DNA of 64,000 bases from DMER64 sp041654355 (GTDB lineage: Bacteria; Bacteroidota; Bacteroidia; Bacteroidales; UBA932), in NCBI GenBank assembly GCA_041654355.1, contig JBAZDQ010000006.1:1-64000 (forward strand), written 5' to 3'. The notes below the pieces were generated by a model that made no database searches, was not told the DNA's origin, and was given only the letters and a program-made list of their open reading frames with translations. The position numbers were made by a program, and so were the translations under genes. Shown here piece by piece: positions 8,170 through 17,298 of this stretch; position 1 is the stretch's first letter, and every line of letters starts with the position of its first letter.

Positions 8170-10002
8170 TTAATCCCCCACCATCCTTAAATTACTGACT
8201 ATGAACTCTCTGCGCTGTGGAGAGTTTTCTCCCATATAAAACCTCAGAAGTTCCGGGAGCCTGTCATCCTTATCCAGCCGGACCACATCAAGGCGTATGT
8301 TTTCTCCGATAAATGCCTTGAATTCGTCGGGAGAGATCTCACCCAGACCTTTAAAACGGGTGATCTCAGGATCCGGCCCCAGGTCCCGTACGGCTTTCTC
8401 TCTTTCCGGTTCGGTATAACAATAACGTGTCTCTTTCTTATTCCTGACACGGAACAGGGGAGTTTGCAATATGTATATGTGTCCGTGCCGTACCAGTTCC
8501 GGGAAGAATTGCAGGAAAAAGCTTAACAACAACATGCGGATATGCATTCCGTCCGGGTCGGCATCGGTGGCTATTATAATTTTATTGTAACGCAGGTTGT
8601 CCAGGTCTTCTTCAATATTCAGTGCAGCCTGCAGCAGGTTGAACTCTTCGTTTGTATAGACCACCTGCTTGGTCATGCCATATGTGTTTTCGGGTTTTCC
8701 CCTAAGGCTGAAGACTGCCTGGATGTTTGGATTTCTGCTTTTTGTTATGGATCCGCTGGCAGAATCACCTTCCGTTATAAACAGCATGGTTTGTTCGGCC
8801 TTGTCACTCTTATCCGTGAAATGGATGCGGCAATCCCTGAGCTTTCGATTGTGCAGGCTGATTTTACGCGCGTTTTCCTTAGCTTTTTTACGGACTGCTC
8901 CAACTGCCTTTCTTTCTTTTTCGTTTTCTATGATTTTTTTCAGCAGGATATCTGCTGTTTCCGGATTTTTGTGCAGATAATTATCCAGATGTTCTTTTAC
9001 AAAATCATTTATAAAACTGCGCAAGGTAGGGCCGTCGGGTCCCATATCCCTTGAATCCAGAATGGTTTTGGTCTGGTTTGCGAACTTGGGTTCTATCAGG
9101 CGAATGCTGATGGCCCCTACAATGGATTGCCTGATATCGGAAGGTTCAAAATCTTTTTTATAGAATTCTTTTATGGTACGTGCAACAGATTCCCGGAAAA
9201 CAGATAAATGGGTACCTCCCTGGGAAGTGTTTTGGCCGTTGGCAAAGGACATTATGCTTTCCCCGGTTTCGTTGGCATGTGTAATTACCATTTCAATATC
9301 CTGTCCGGTCAAATGAATGGGTGGGTAGAGCGTTTCTTCGGCCATACTTTCAAGGACCAGGTCCAGCAGCCCGTTTTTGGAAACGTATTCATTTCCGTTA
9401 AGCTGCATTTTCAAGCCTTTGTTCAGGTAGGCATAATGCCGCATCATTTCCTGGACGAACTCCAGGTTAATGGAATAATTGGGAAACAACTCCGAATCCG
9501 GAGTAAATTTGATAAGTGTCCCGTCTTTTTCGTCTGTCCGGGTTGTCCCTTCATCCAGCAAAACACCTTTGGAAAATTTTCCAAAACGGCTATTCCCTTC
9601 CCGAAAAGATTCTATGTAGAACATTGTGGAAGTCGCATTTACGGCTTTCAGGCCAACCCCGTTAAGGCCAACGGCTTTCTGAAAGGATTTGTTATCGTAT
9701 TTAGCGCCGGTGTTCATTTTGTTGGCGGCGTCTATTACTTTTCCGAAAGGAATACCCCTCCCGTAATCACGGACCGAGACTTCATTGTCACGGATAGTGA
9801 CCGAAATAACTTTCCCGTGCCCCATGGCATACTCGTCTACCGAGTTGTCAATGACTTCTTTAATGAGTACATAAAGCCCGTCATCGGGGGTACTTCCGTC
9901 ACCCGATTTACCTATGTACATACCCGGCCTGAGACGGATGTGCTCGTTCCATTCCAGGGTCTGGAAATTCGCTTCTGTATAAGATGATAATGGATTCGAC
10001 AT
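8170..10002 (-). CDS. parE: DNA topoisomerase IV subunit B
   Basis: ATPase subunit partnering ParC. The 610 residues comprise the GHKL ATP-binding domain (LIKEVIDNSVDEYAMG, VRDYGRGIPFG, a GLNGVGLKAVNA lid), the transducer domain, and the TOPRIM domain (LFITEGDSASGS and ATDADPDGMHIR, the metal-binding EGDSA and DxDxD motifs). A GTG seven codons' width upstream (10011) is possible, but it lies inside the -7 box at 10011-10018, so the ATG at 10002 is the better start. It is divergent from the ATP synthase operon. Confidence 0.93.
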   Translation of the reverse strand: MSNPLSSYTEANFQTLEWNEHIRLRPGMYIGKSGDGSTPDDGLYVLIKEVIDNSVDEYAMGHGKVISVTIRDNEVSVRDYGRGIPFGKVIDAANKMNTGAKYDNKSFQKAVGLNGVGLKAVNATSTMFYIESFREGNSRFGKFSKGVLLDEGTTRTDEKDGTLIKFTPDSELFPNYSINLEFVQEMMRHYAYLNKGLKMQLNGNEYVSKNGLLDLVLESMAEETLYPPIHLTGQDIEMVITHANETGESIMSFANGQNTSQGGTHLSVFRESVARTIKEFYKKDFEPSDIRQSIVGAISIRLIEPKFANQTKTILDSRDMGPDGPTLRSFINDFVKEHLDNYLHKNPETADILLKKIIENEKERKAVGAVRKKAKENARKISLHNRKLRDCRIHFTDKSDKAEQTMLFITEGDSASGSITKSRNPNIQAVFSLRGKPENTYGMTKQVVYTNEEFNLLQAALNIEEDLDNLRYNKIIIATDADPDGMHIRMLLLSFFLQFFPELVRHGHIYILQTPLFRVRNKKETRYCYTEPEREKAVRDLGPDPEITRFKGLGEISPDEFKAFIGENIRLDVVRLDKDDRLPELLRFYMGENSPQRREFIVSNLRMVGD

Positions 10003-10010
10003 ACGGGGCA

Positions 10011-10018
10011 CAAAGATA
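10011..10018 (-). promoter_or_regulatory. -7 promoter box for parE-parC-aroK
   Basis: Reverse strand reads TATCTTTG, matching TAnnTTTG, 8 nt before the parE ATG. It rules out the in-frame GTG at 10011 as start and implies a leader of only a few bases. Confidence 0.6.
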
Positions 10019-10051
10019 AAAAAAACTGGTAGAAGTAGTTTAATTAATGAT

Positions 10052-10059
10052 TACATTTG
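10052..10059 (+). promoter_or_regulatory. -7 promoter box for the ATP synthase operon
   Basis: TACATTTG matches TAnnTTTG. The predicted start is near 10064-10066, giving a leader of about 25 nt before atpD. It is the only recognisable promoter for the nine-gene operon. Confidence 0.6.
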
Positions 10060-10089
10060 CCGCTGGTTCTATTAACGAAGTAATTCATT

Positions 10090-11595
10090 ATGTCAGATCT
10101 GAAGGGTTGCATCTCACAAATTATCGGCCCGGTAGTGGACGTTGTCTTTACACCTGAAGAAACCGGGAAATTGCGGTTGCCTTCCATACATCATGCCCTG
10201 GAAGTAAAGCGTAACGACGGAAAAGAGATCGTACTGGAGGTACAGCAGCATATCGGAGATTATACTGTACGTACCGTGGCTATGGATTCTACGGACGGTC
10301 TTTCACGCGGGACGGAAATCAAGGTTACAGGCGGTCCCATAACCATGCCTGTGGGAGAAGCAGTAAAAGGAAGGCTGATGAATGTAACCGGGGAAACCAT
10401 AGACGGGCTGAGCCCGTTGGACAAAAGCACGGGCTCTTCTCCCATTCACAAATCACCGCCGAAATTTGAAGATCTTACCACTTCAAGTGAAGTGTTGTTC
10501 ACGGGTATCAAGGTCATTGACCTGCTGGAACCTTATTTGAAAGGAGGGAAGATAGGACTTTTTGGAGGAGCAGGTGTTGGCAAAACCGTGATCATCATGG
10601 AACTGATTAACAATATTGCCAAAAAACACAGCGGATTTTCGGTTTTTGCCGGGGTGGGAGAACGTACGCGGGAAGGGAACGACCTATTGCGAGAAATGAT
10701 ACAGTCAGGAGTAATCCGTTACGGAGAAGCTTTTCGTGAAAGTATGGAAAAAGGGGAATGGGATTTGACAAAAGTTGATTACCAAGAACTGGCTAAATCC
10801 CAGGCCACACTGGTGTTCGGTCAGATGAACGAACCTCCCGGCGCCCGTGCTTCTGTTGCTCTGAGCGGACTGACCATTGCCGAGTCCATTCGGGATGACG
10901 ACGGGAGTATTAAAGATATTTTGTTGTTTATAGATAATATTTTCCGCTTCACCCAGGCAGGCTCCGAGGTGTCAGCTTTATTAGGGCGAATGCCATCAGC
11001 AGTAGGTTACCAGCCGACCCTGGCTACGGAAATGGGAATCATGCAAGAGCGGATCGCTTCTACTCGTAACGGTTCCATAACGTCAATCCAGGCCGTTTAT
11101 GTTCCTGCAGACGATTTAACCGACCCTGCCCCGGCCACTACATTCTCCCACCTGGATGCAACAACGGTTTTATCCCGCAAAATCACCGAGATGGGTATAT
11201 ACCCGGCGGTGGATCCGCTGGAATCTACATCGCGGATCCTGGATCCTGCGATCGTAGGACAGGAACACTACAACACTGCCCAGAAAGTAAAACAGATCCT
11301 GCAACGCAACAAGGAATTACAGGATATCATTTCGATCTTGGGCATGGAAGAGCTTTCACGTGAAGATCAATTGACGGTAAGTCGTGCCAGGAAGGTACAA
11401 CGATTTCTTTCCCAGCCATTTACTGTTGCTGAAAAATTTACCGGATTAAAAGGCGTTATAGTACCCATAGAAGAGTGTATTAAAGGGTTTAATATGATCA
11501 TTGACGGAGAAGTAGACCAAATACCCGAAAATGCTTTTTTGAATGTGGGCACCATAGAAGATGTGATAGAAAAAGGAAAACGAATTATGCAATAG
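10090..11595 (+). CDS. atpD: F1Fo ATP synthase subunit beta
   Basis: Catalytic subunit of the F1 head. The 501-residue protein has the N-terminal beta-barrel, the Walker A loop GGAGVGKT (159-166), the catalytic GERTREGNDL, the Walker B strand LLFIDNIFRF with the NEPPGARA loop before it, and the IYPAVDPLESTSR block. All catalytic residues look intact. It is the first gene of the operon; the order beta-epsilon first, remaining subunits after, is characteristic of Bacteroidota and differs from the E. coli I-B-E-F-H-A-G-D-C order. No Shine-Dalgarno precedes the start, only an A/T-rich leader. Confidence 0.98.
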   Translation: MSDLKGCISQIIGPVVDVVFTPEETGKLRLPSIHHALEVKRNDGKEIVLEVQQHIGDYTVRTVAMDSTDGLSRGTEIKVTGGPITMPVGEAVKGRLMNVTGETIDGLSPLDKSTGSSPIHKSPPKFEDLTTSSEVLFTGIKVIDLLEPYLKGGKIGLFGGAGVGKTVIIMELINNIAKKHSGFSVFAGVGERTREGNDLLREMIQSGVIRYGEAFRESMEKGEWDLTKVDYQELAKSQATLVFGQMNEPPGARASVALSGLTIAESIRDDDGSIKDILLFIDNIFRFTQAGSEVSALLGRMPSAVGYQPTLATEMGIMQERIASTRNGSITSIQAVYVPADDLTDPAPATTFSHLDATTVLSRKITEMGIYPAVDPLESTSRILDPAIVGQEHYNTAQKVKQILQRNKELQDIISILGMEELSREDQLTVSRARKVQRFLSQPFTVAEKFTGLKGVIVPIEECIKGFNMIIDGEVDQIPENAFLNVGTIEDVIEKGKRIMQ

Positions 11596-11600
11596 CCGTT

Positions 11601-11858
11601 ATGAAAGCACCGGTATATCTTCAGGTTATGTCTCCGGAGAAGGTCCTTTTTGAAGGGAATGTCTGTTTAGTGAGGTTCCCCGGTAAAAAAGCCTCTTTTA
11701 CTGTAATGAAGGATCATGCTCCCATAATGTCGCTGCTTAACAGGGGATATATCATGTACGAAGGAGAAATGGGAGACGGAAAGATTCCCGTCAGCAGCGG
11801 ATTCGTTCAAGTAAGAAACAACAAGGTGTACGCCTGTATTATACAGAAACTGTTATGA
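11601..11858 (+). CDS. atpC: F1Fo ATP synthase subunit epsilon, short form
   Basis: Central-stalk subunit contacting gamma and the c-ring. The 85 residues cover only the N-terminal beta-sandwich (LQVMSPEKVLFEG, VRFPGKKASFTVMKDHAPI, ISSGFV-like strand VSSGFVQVRNN). The C-terminal two-helix domain that inhibits hydrolysis in many bacteria (full epsilon about 130-140 aa) is absent, a condition I recall as usual for Bacteroidota. It starts 5 nt after atpD and its stop overlaps the start of the next gene. Confidence 0.93.
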   Translation: MKAPVYLQVMSPEKVLFEGNVCLVRFPGKKASFTVMKDHAPIMSLLNRGYIMYEGEMGDGKIPVSSGFVQVRNNKVYACIIQKLL

Positions 11859-12250
11859 TAAAAAAAATGATCACGGTACATATTACGACCATACTCCTGG
11901 TGGGAGGTATATGGGGATTGATCATGTACCTGTATATGCCTGAGTGGTGGTTCCCCGTGTATCCCGTTATTCCTGCCACGTTTTTGCTGGTAGGTTTGCT
12001 GGAGATCCTGATGATGAAAAAAAGCAAAACCCAGAACGCCAAAATGCTCAACAGCATGTTGATGCAGCGTATTGTACGCTGGGGTATCGTCCTGGTGATT
12101 CTTATTGTGTTAATAGGAGTGGCCCATCCTCCCAAAGCTTCCTTTATTATTAGTTTTATGGGGATGTTCATTACCTACAGTTTTTTATCTATCTGGTTCC
12201 TTTTGGTTGATTGTAAGGAACAGAAAAAGATCAAGGAGAAAGAATCATAA
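11855..12250 (+). CDS. AtpI-like four-helix membrane protein of the ATP synthase operon
   Basis: A 131-residue, highly hydrophobic protein with four predicted transmembrane segments (about 6-28, 36-53, 72-90, 96-116) and a charged C-terminal tail. Size, topology and place between atpC and atpB fit AtpI, which helps assemble the c-ring in other bacteria, but sequence similarity is too weak for me to assert that, so I give no symbol. Its start overlaps the atpC stop (ATGA), implying coupled translation. Confidence 0.75.
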   Translation: MIKKMITVHITTILLVGGIWGLIMYLYMPEWWFPVYPVIPATFLLVGLLEILMMKKSKTQNAKMLNSMLMQRIVRWGIVLVILIVLIGVAHPPKASFIISFMGMFITYSFLSIWFLLVDCKEQKKIKEKES

Positions 12251-12256
12251 TTTATC

Positions 12257-13375
12257 ATGCAGGCAGCCCGCAGGTCCATATTGATCGTTTTATCGTTTGC
12301 TTTCGTTATGATGGCAGGCAGTCCTGCTTTGGTTGCTGCTCCCGCTCAGGAGAGACCTCCGGTAGATGTTAAGCATTTGATCCTGGAACACCTGAAAGAT
12401 TCCTATCACTGGCATCTTTTTTCCACAGAGGAAAAAGACATCGGGATCCCTTTACCTGTAATTGTCCGCAGCCGGGAAAGGGGCTGGTTTTTCTTTCTTT
12501 CTTCTCACCTGATGGAAAAAGAGGAATACGCAGGTTTCTATATTGCCGAAGAAGGCAGGTACGAAGGGAAACTGGTAGAAACGGATTCGCAGGGTCAACA
12601 GCTCAGACCTTTAGACCTTTCCATAACCAAAGATGTGCTTGCCCTGTTTTTTTCCTGCGGATTGCTCATGTTCCTGGTTCTTGGCCTGGCAAAATGGTAT
12701 AAGAAACAGGAAAAGAACGGGAAAACAGAAGCAGTTCCTTCCGGAGTGATGGGCGTTATGGAATGGTTCATCATGAGCATTCACGACGGAATGATCAAAA
12801 AATGCGTAGGAAAGGATTACAAACGTTATGCGCCTTATTTGCTTACCGCATTTTTCTTCATTTTCCTGAACAATGTATTGGGCTTGATCCCTCTTTTCCC
12901 GGGTGGTGCCAACCTGACTGGCAACATTACCATTACCTTCGGTCTGGCTTTTTTTACCATGATAGCCGTAAATTTGTTCGGGAACAAAGCATACTGGAAA
13001 GAGATCCTGTGGCCGGATGTTCCGGTATTTATGAAAGTTCCTTTTCCCATTATGCAGGTCATTGAGTTTTTCGGGATACTGACCAAGCCCATGGCCCTGA
13101 TGATCCGTTTGTTTGCCAATATTTTTGCCGGGCATATTATTATCCTGGCACTGACTTCTCTGGTTTTTCTGACGGTGGCTATGGGGCCTGTAATAAATGT
13201 TTCCATGAGTGCGGTATCGGTGCTCTTTTCGGTATTCATGCTGGCCCTGGAACTGTTGGTGGCTTATATACAGGCGTATGTATTTACCATGCTCTCATCC
13301 ATATTCATAGGGCTTTCCCGTCAGGGAACGCATAAAATCAGACCTGCCTGTGCCGTAGAGACGAATAAAGAATGA
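12257..13375 (+). CDS. atpB: F1Fo ATP synthase subunit a
   Basis: Membrane stator subunit forming the proton half-channels. The 372-residue protein is longer than the E. coli one (271 aa) because it has an N-terminal signal-like segment (residues 1-28, ending near VAAPAQ) and about 90 extra periplasmic residues before the first core helix at about 125. The core holds five to six helices; the essential arginine is R284 in MALMIRLFANIFAGH. The long N-terminus is usual for Bacteroidota. It follows the AtpI-like gene by 6 nt. Confidence 0.96.
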   Translation: MQAARRSILIVLSFAFVMMAGSPALVAAPAQERPPVDVKHLILEHLKDSYHWHLFSTEEKDIGIPLPVIVRSRERGWFFFLSSHLMEKEEYAGFYIAEEGRYEGKLVETDSQGQQLRPLDLSITKDVLALFFSCGLLMFLVLGLAKWYKKQEKNGKTEAVPSGVMGVMEWFIMSIHDGMIKKCVGKDYKRYAPYLLTAFFFIFLNNVLGLIPLFPGGANLTGNITITFGLAFFTMIAVNLFGNKAYWKEILWPDVPVFMKVPFPIMQVIEFFGILTKPMALMIRLFANIFAGHIIILALTSLVFLTVAMGPVINVSMSAVSVLFSVFMLALELLVAYIQAYVFTMLSSIFIGLSRQGTHKIRPACAVETNKE

Positions 13376-13400
13376 AAATTTTATTTTAAACCATATTGTT

Positions 13401-13655
13401 ATGTTACTTTTTACTGTATTACAAGCCGCTGTGGCATCTGGCGATATTGCAAAATTAGGAGCCGTTTTTGCAGCAGCCATTGTAGTTTTTGGTGCCGCCA
13501 TGGGTATCGGAAAGATCGGAAGTGCCGCTATGGAGGCCATTGCACGTCAGCCGGAAGCGGCTGACGGGATCAGGATGTCTATGATCATTATCGGGGCACT
13601 GGTGGAAGGCGTTTCCCTGTTTGCAATCATTGTCTGCCTGCTGGTGGCTTTGTAA
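13401..13655 (+). CDS. atpE: F1Fo ATP synthase subunit c
   Basis: Rotor ring subunit, an 84-residue hairpin of two membrane helices joined by the polar loop ARQPE (R49). The ion-binding carboxylate is E69 in ALVEGVSLF. The glutamine and serine/threonine that mark sodium-binding rings (aligned 13 residues before R49 and directly after E69) are isoleucine and glycine here, so proton coupling is the better inference. An A/T-rich 25-nt spacer precedes the start. Confidence 0.96.
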   Translation: MLLFTVLQAAVASGDIAKLGAVFAAAIVVFGAAMGIGKIGSAAMEAIARQPEAADGIRMSMIIIGALVEGVSLFAIIVCLLVAL

Positions 13656-13667
13656 TTTATTTGTGTT

Positions 13668-14168
13668 ATGGATTTGATGATTCCCGATTCCGGATTGTTG
13701 TTCTGGATGTTCATTGCTTTTGGCATCCTGTTCCTGGTGCTGGCCCGTTTCGGCTGGCCCCTGATTACCGGTGTGGTGGAACGTCGCAACGAAAAAATTG
13801 AAAGAGCACTTGCCGATGCGGCCGCTGCCCGCAAATTGCTGGCCACACTGAAACAGCAGGAAGAAAAAATACTGCAACAATCCCGCGACGAGCAGGCAAA
13901 AGTCATTGAACAGACGTCCCTGCTGCGTCAGCAACTCCTGGATGAAGCCCGGGAAGCAGCCCGTCATGAGAGCCGCCTTATGGTGGACCGGGCACGGGCG
14001 CAAATAGAGAAAGAAAGAGACATGGCTATGCGGGAGGTCAAAGCTTATGTGGCCACACTTTCTGTTGAAGTAGCCGAAAAATTACTCAAAAAACAATTGG
14101 ATCCCGGTGTCAGGCAAATGGATCTTATCAACAGCCTGCTGGAGGAATCCGCAAAACCCCGGGCGTAA
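13668..14168 (+). CDS. atpF: F1Fo ATP synthase subunit b
   Basis: Peripheral stalk subunit: one N-terminal membrane helix (about 6-28) followed by a long charged helix (about 35-140) rich in A, E, K, Q and R. The 166-residue length and the GWPLI turn after the membrane helix are typical. It lies 12 nt after atpE and 4 nt before atpH. Confidence 0.95.
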   Translation: MDLMIPDSGLLFWMFIAFGILFLVLARFGWPLITGVVERRNEKIERALADAAAARKLLATLKQQEEKILQQSRDEQAKVIEQTSLLRQQLLDEAREAARHESRLMVDRARAQIEKERDMAMREVKAYVATLSVEVAEKLLKKQLDPGVRQMDLINSLLEESAKPRA

Positions 14169-14172
14169 TCTT

Positions 14173-14730
14173 ATGAACACAGGACCGATCGTTTCCCGTT
14201 ATGCCGCTGCCTTGTTGTGTTATGCTACCGATACCGGAGCAGAACACGACGTGTACCGCATGATGAAACGGTTATCGGAATATTTTGCTGAAGTTCCCGA
14301 CCTGGAAAAAACGTTCTGTGACCGGATGGTCCCTGCCGGTAAGAGAAAAGATATGTTCCTGAATCTTTTCCGGGATCATTCACGCCATTCCTTACAGGTG
14401 TTGTCGGGATTCCTGGATCTGTTAATAAGACATCAAAGAGAACATGTGATCCGGTGGGTCAGCCTGCAGTATCTGGACAAATACAGGAGAGAACATGGGA
14501 TTACCAGCGGCGTATTGACGACGGTTGTGCCGGTTGACGAAAAAACGGCAGAGAAAATTAAGAAAGTCCTGGATCCGGAACATCCCCAAAAGGTTGAACT
14601 GGACTTGAAACAGGACAAACAATTGATAGGAGGATTTTCACTCCGGGTAGGCATGAAGGTCTGGGACGCATCCCTGGCAGGCCGTATGAGAGAAGTGAGA
14701 AAAGCCTTTGGAATAAATGATAAACAGTAG
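14173..14730 (+). CDS. atpH: F1Fo ATP synthase subunit delta
   Basis: Peripheral-stalk cap joining b to the top of the alpha/beta head. The 185-residue protein starts at ATG 14173 with the family motif VSRYAAALL and ends with the conserved IGGFSLRVGMKVWDASLAGR segment. A longer frame from 14107 would overlap atpF and adds nothing conserved, so I reject it. It overlaps no neighbour after this correction and lies 7 nt before atpA. Confidence 0.95.
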   Translation: MNTGPIVSRYAAALLCYATDTGAEHDVYRMMKRLSEYFAEVPDLEKTFCDRMVPAGKRKDMFLNLFRDHSRHSLQVLSGFLDLLIRHQREHVIRWVSLQYLDKYRREHGITSGVLTTVVPVDEKTAEKIKKVLDPEHPQKVELDLKQDKQLIGGFSLRVGMKVWDASLAGRMREVRKAFGINDKQ

Positions 14731-14737
14731 ACGTGTT

Positions 14738-16312
14738 ATGTCAGATGTTATAAAACCTGCTGAAGTTACCCAGATATTGCGTATGCAACTGGAGGGACTT
14801 GACAACCGACCCCTTTATGAAGAAAAGGGCACGGTGCTTCAGGTAAGCGACGGCGTGGTCCGTATATACGGTCTGTACCAGGCCGAGTCCAATGAATTGC
14901 TTGAGTTCGACAACGGTATGATGGCCATTGTGATGAATCTGGAAGAGGACAACGTGGGGGCCGTATTGCTGGGACCCACAGACAGGATAAGGGAAGGAGA
15001 CATGGTCAAACGGACGGGCCGTATTGCATCAATCCCGGTCAGCGAGAAATTATTGGGCAGGGTGGTAGATCCTCTGGGCAATCCCCTGGACGGAAGGGGA
15101 GATATTCCCGGACCTTTCACCTCCATGCCTTTGGAAAGAAAAGCCCCCGGCGTGATCTTTCGCGAACCGGTATCCGAACCGCTTCAGACAGGAATAAAAT
15201 CCATAGATGCCATGATCCCCATAGGCAGGGGCCAGCGGGAACTGATCATAGGCGACAGGCAAACCGGTAAGACCGCCATTGCCATAGATACGATTATCAA
15301 TCAGAAATCCAATTTTCTGGCCGGAGATCCCGTTTATTGCATCTATGTGGCTATAGGCCAGAAAGGATCCACTGTGGCATCCATTGTCAACACGCTGGAA
15401 AAACACGGGGCCATGGAATATACGACAATTATATCTGCAACAGCAGGAGATCCTGCTGCCTTACAGTATTTTGCGCCTTTTGCCGGAGCCGCCGTAGGCG
15501 AATATTTCCGCGATACAGGGCGCCATGCCCTGGTCGTATACGATGATCTGTCCAAGCAGGCAGTTTCCTATAGGGAAGTATCCCTGATCCTGCGCAGGCC
15601 TTCGGGCCGGGAAGCCTATCCCGGGGATGTCTTCTACCTCCATTCACGTCTTTTGGAACGGGCAGCCAAGATCATCGCACAGGATGAAGTGGCCTCACGT
15701 ATGAACGACCTGCCCGAATCCCTGAAGGACAAAGTCAAAGGAGGCGGGTCGCTGACGGCCCTTCCCATCATTGAAACCCAGGCTGGCGATGTCTCGGCAT
15801 ACATTCCCACCAACGTGATATCCATTACAGACGGACAAATATTCCTGGATACCGACCTTTTCAATCAGGGAAACCGCCCTGCGGTGAATGTCGGTATTTC
15901 CGTATCCCGTGTGGGTGGTAATGCACAATTAAAAGCCATGAAAAAGGTGGCCGGAACCCTTAAGATCGACCAGGCACAATACCGGGAACTGGAATCTTTC
16001 TCCCGTTTTGGGGGCGATATGGATTCCTATACCGCTCGCATTCTGGATAAAGGACAGAAAAATTCGCAACTTCTTATACAGAAACAATACAACCCGCTGG
16101 AAGTAGGAAAACAGATAGCGTTGCTTTATTGCGGGACTCATGGCCTTTTAGGCAGGGTTCCTTTGGATAAGATCGTAGTATTTGAGGACAAATTTCTTCA
16201 TGTTTTAGAAAGCAGTCACCGCAAAACGGTGCTTGAACCCCTGAACAGGGGCGAAATAAACGAAGAAATAGCCTCGTTAATTGAAAGTATAGCAGAACAA
16301 ATTGCCGGATAA
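14738..16312 (+). CDS. atpA: F1Fo ATP synthase subunit alpha
   Basis: Non-catalytic nucleotide-binding subunit of F1. The 524 residues include the beta-barrel, the P-loop GDRQTGKT (172-179), the VYDDLSKQA strand, and the alpha-subunit signature region PAVNVGISVSRVGGNAQ. I start it at ATG 14738 (MSDVIKPAEV); an in-frame ATG at 14717 would overlap the end of atpH and add seven non-conserved residues. It lies 2 nt before atpG. Confidence 0.97.
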   Translation: MSDVIKPAEVTQILRMQLEGLDNRPLYEEKGTVLQVSDGVVRIYGLYQAESNELLEFDNGMMAIVMNLEEDNVGAVLLGPTDRIREGDMVKRTGRIASIPVSEKLLGRVVDPLGNPLDGRGDIPGPFTSMPLERKAPGVIFREPVSEPLQTGIKSIDAMIPIGRGQRELIIGDRQTGKTAIAIDTIINQKSNFLAGDPVYCIYVAIGQKGSTVASIVNTLEKHGAMEYTTIISATAGDPAALQYFAPFAGAAVGEYFRDTGRHALVVYDDLSKQAVSYREVSLILRRPSGREAYPGDVFYLHSRLLERAAKIIAQDEVASRMNDLPESLKDKVKGGGSLTALPIIETQAGDVSAYIPTNVISITDGQIFLDTDLFNQGNRPAVNVGISVSRVGGNAQLKAMKKVAGTLKIDQAQYRELESFSRFGGDMDSYTARILDKGQKNSQLLIQKQYNPLEVGKQIALLYCGTHGLLGRVPLDKIVVFEDKFLHVLESSHRKTVLEPLNRGEINEEIASLIESIAEQIAG

Positions 16313-16314
16313 TC

Positions 16315-17295
16315 ATGCCGTCTTTAAGGGAAATAAAAAGAAGGATTAACTCCATCAAAAAAACGCAAAAGATTACCGAAGCCATGCAGCGGGTATCTTC
16401 CGCAAAACTCCACAAGGCACAGACAGCACTGGGTTATATGCTTCCCTACGAAGAACGTCTGCATTATATGCTGCTTACGTTCATACATGAGGAACGTTAC
16501 ATGTATGAACACGGGTATCCCAAGGGAATGCACACCCTCCGCCAGACTCCCTTTGCCCTTGCCAGGCCCATTAAATACGTGTCGATTATCTTCATGGCTT
16601 CTGATACAGGGCTTTGCGGGGCGTACAATGCCAACATGGAGAAAAAGCTTCATGAGGTGCTGGACGAATACGCACACCTGCCCCGTGAAAACATTACCCT
16701 GTACCCGGTGGGCATAAAAATGCTGGAAGCTGCCAGGAAAACGGGATGTATTGTCTGTGACAGTTTTACAGACCTTATATCACGTCCCGATTATTTGTCT
16801 TGCGAACGTCTTTCCAAAAGACTGGGGATCGGTTACATACGGGGAAGTGTAGATAAGGCCGAGTTGGTCTTTTACCATTTCAAAAGCATGGCCGTGCAAA
16901 TCCTTCAAAGGGACACTTTCCTGCCTTTTCAGTCCGAACTGGTAAAAAGTTCCAATCCCTCCTTTGGTCGTGAGTTAAGAGGTAAACAGGGGTTGATCAT
17001 TCCACAGGAATACCCTATTGAGGAATTGAATCCGGAATATTTCGAAAACTATATCATAGAACCTTCCCGTCAGGAGCTCATAGACAATCTGTTACCCAAG
17101 GTGCTTCGTTTCCAGATTTACCGATCTGTACTGGATGCCAATGCCTCTGAGCACGCTGCCAGAACCATGGCCATGAAAGCGGCTTCTGAAAATGCAAAGG
17201 ATCTGGTACGTGATCTTACCCTTCAGTACAATAAAAGCCGCCAGCAGGCCATTACTTCAGAAATACTTGATATTTTGTCGGGTTCACTCAGGTAG
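16315..17295 (+). CDS. atpG: F1Fo ATP synthase subunit gamma
   Basis: Rotating central shaft. The 326-residue protein has the conserved N-terminal helix (LREIKRRINSIKKTQKITEAM), the SDTGLCGAYN block and the C-terminal helix (SEHAARTMAMKAASENA, YNKSRQQAITSEILDI). It is about 35 residues longer than E. coli gamma, the extra length lying in the middle domain. Last gene of the operon; its stop is 3 nt from the stop of convergent hpf, leaving no room for a terminator. Confidence 0.96.
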   Translation: MPSLREIKRRINSIKKTQKITEAMQRVSSAKLHKAQTALGYMLPYEERLHYMLLTFIHEERYMYEHGYPKGMHTLRQTPFALARPIKYVSIIFMASDTGLCGAYNANMEKKLHEVLDEYAHLPRENITLYPVGIKMLEAARKTGCIVCDSFTDLISRPDYLSCERLSKRLGIGYIRGSVDKAELVFYHFKSMAVQILQRDTFLPFQSELVKSSNPSFGRELRGKQGLIIPQEYPIEELNPEYFENYIIEPSRQELIDNLLPKVLRFQIYRSVLDANASEHAARTMAMKAASENAKDLVRDLTLQYNKSRQQAITSEILDILSGSLR

Positions 17296-17298
17296 GAA

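Noticed and set aside
9208..9987. 259-codon open frame antisense to parE.
   Set aside because: It mirrors conserved parE codons and its translation resembles no family; long antisense frames are expected from codon bias.
13401..13655. Possible sodium-coupled c-ring.
   Set aside because: The glutamine in helix 1 and the serine or threonine after E69 that define sodium binding are isoleucine and glycine.
13455..14003. 182-codon antisense frame across atpE and atpF.
   Set aside because: The low-complexity, glutamine- and histidine-rich translation is what the reverse of alanine- and glutamate-rich stalk codons gives.
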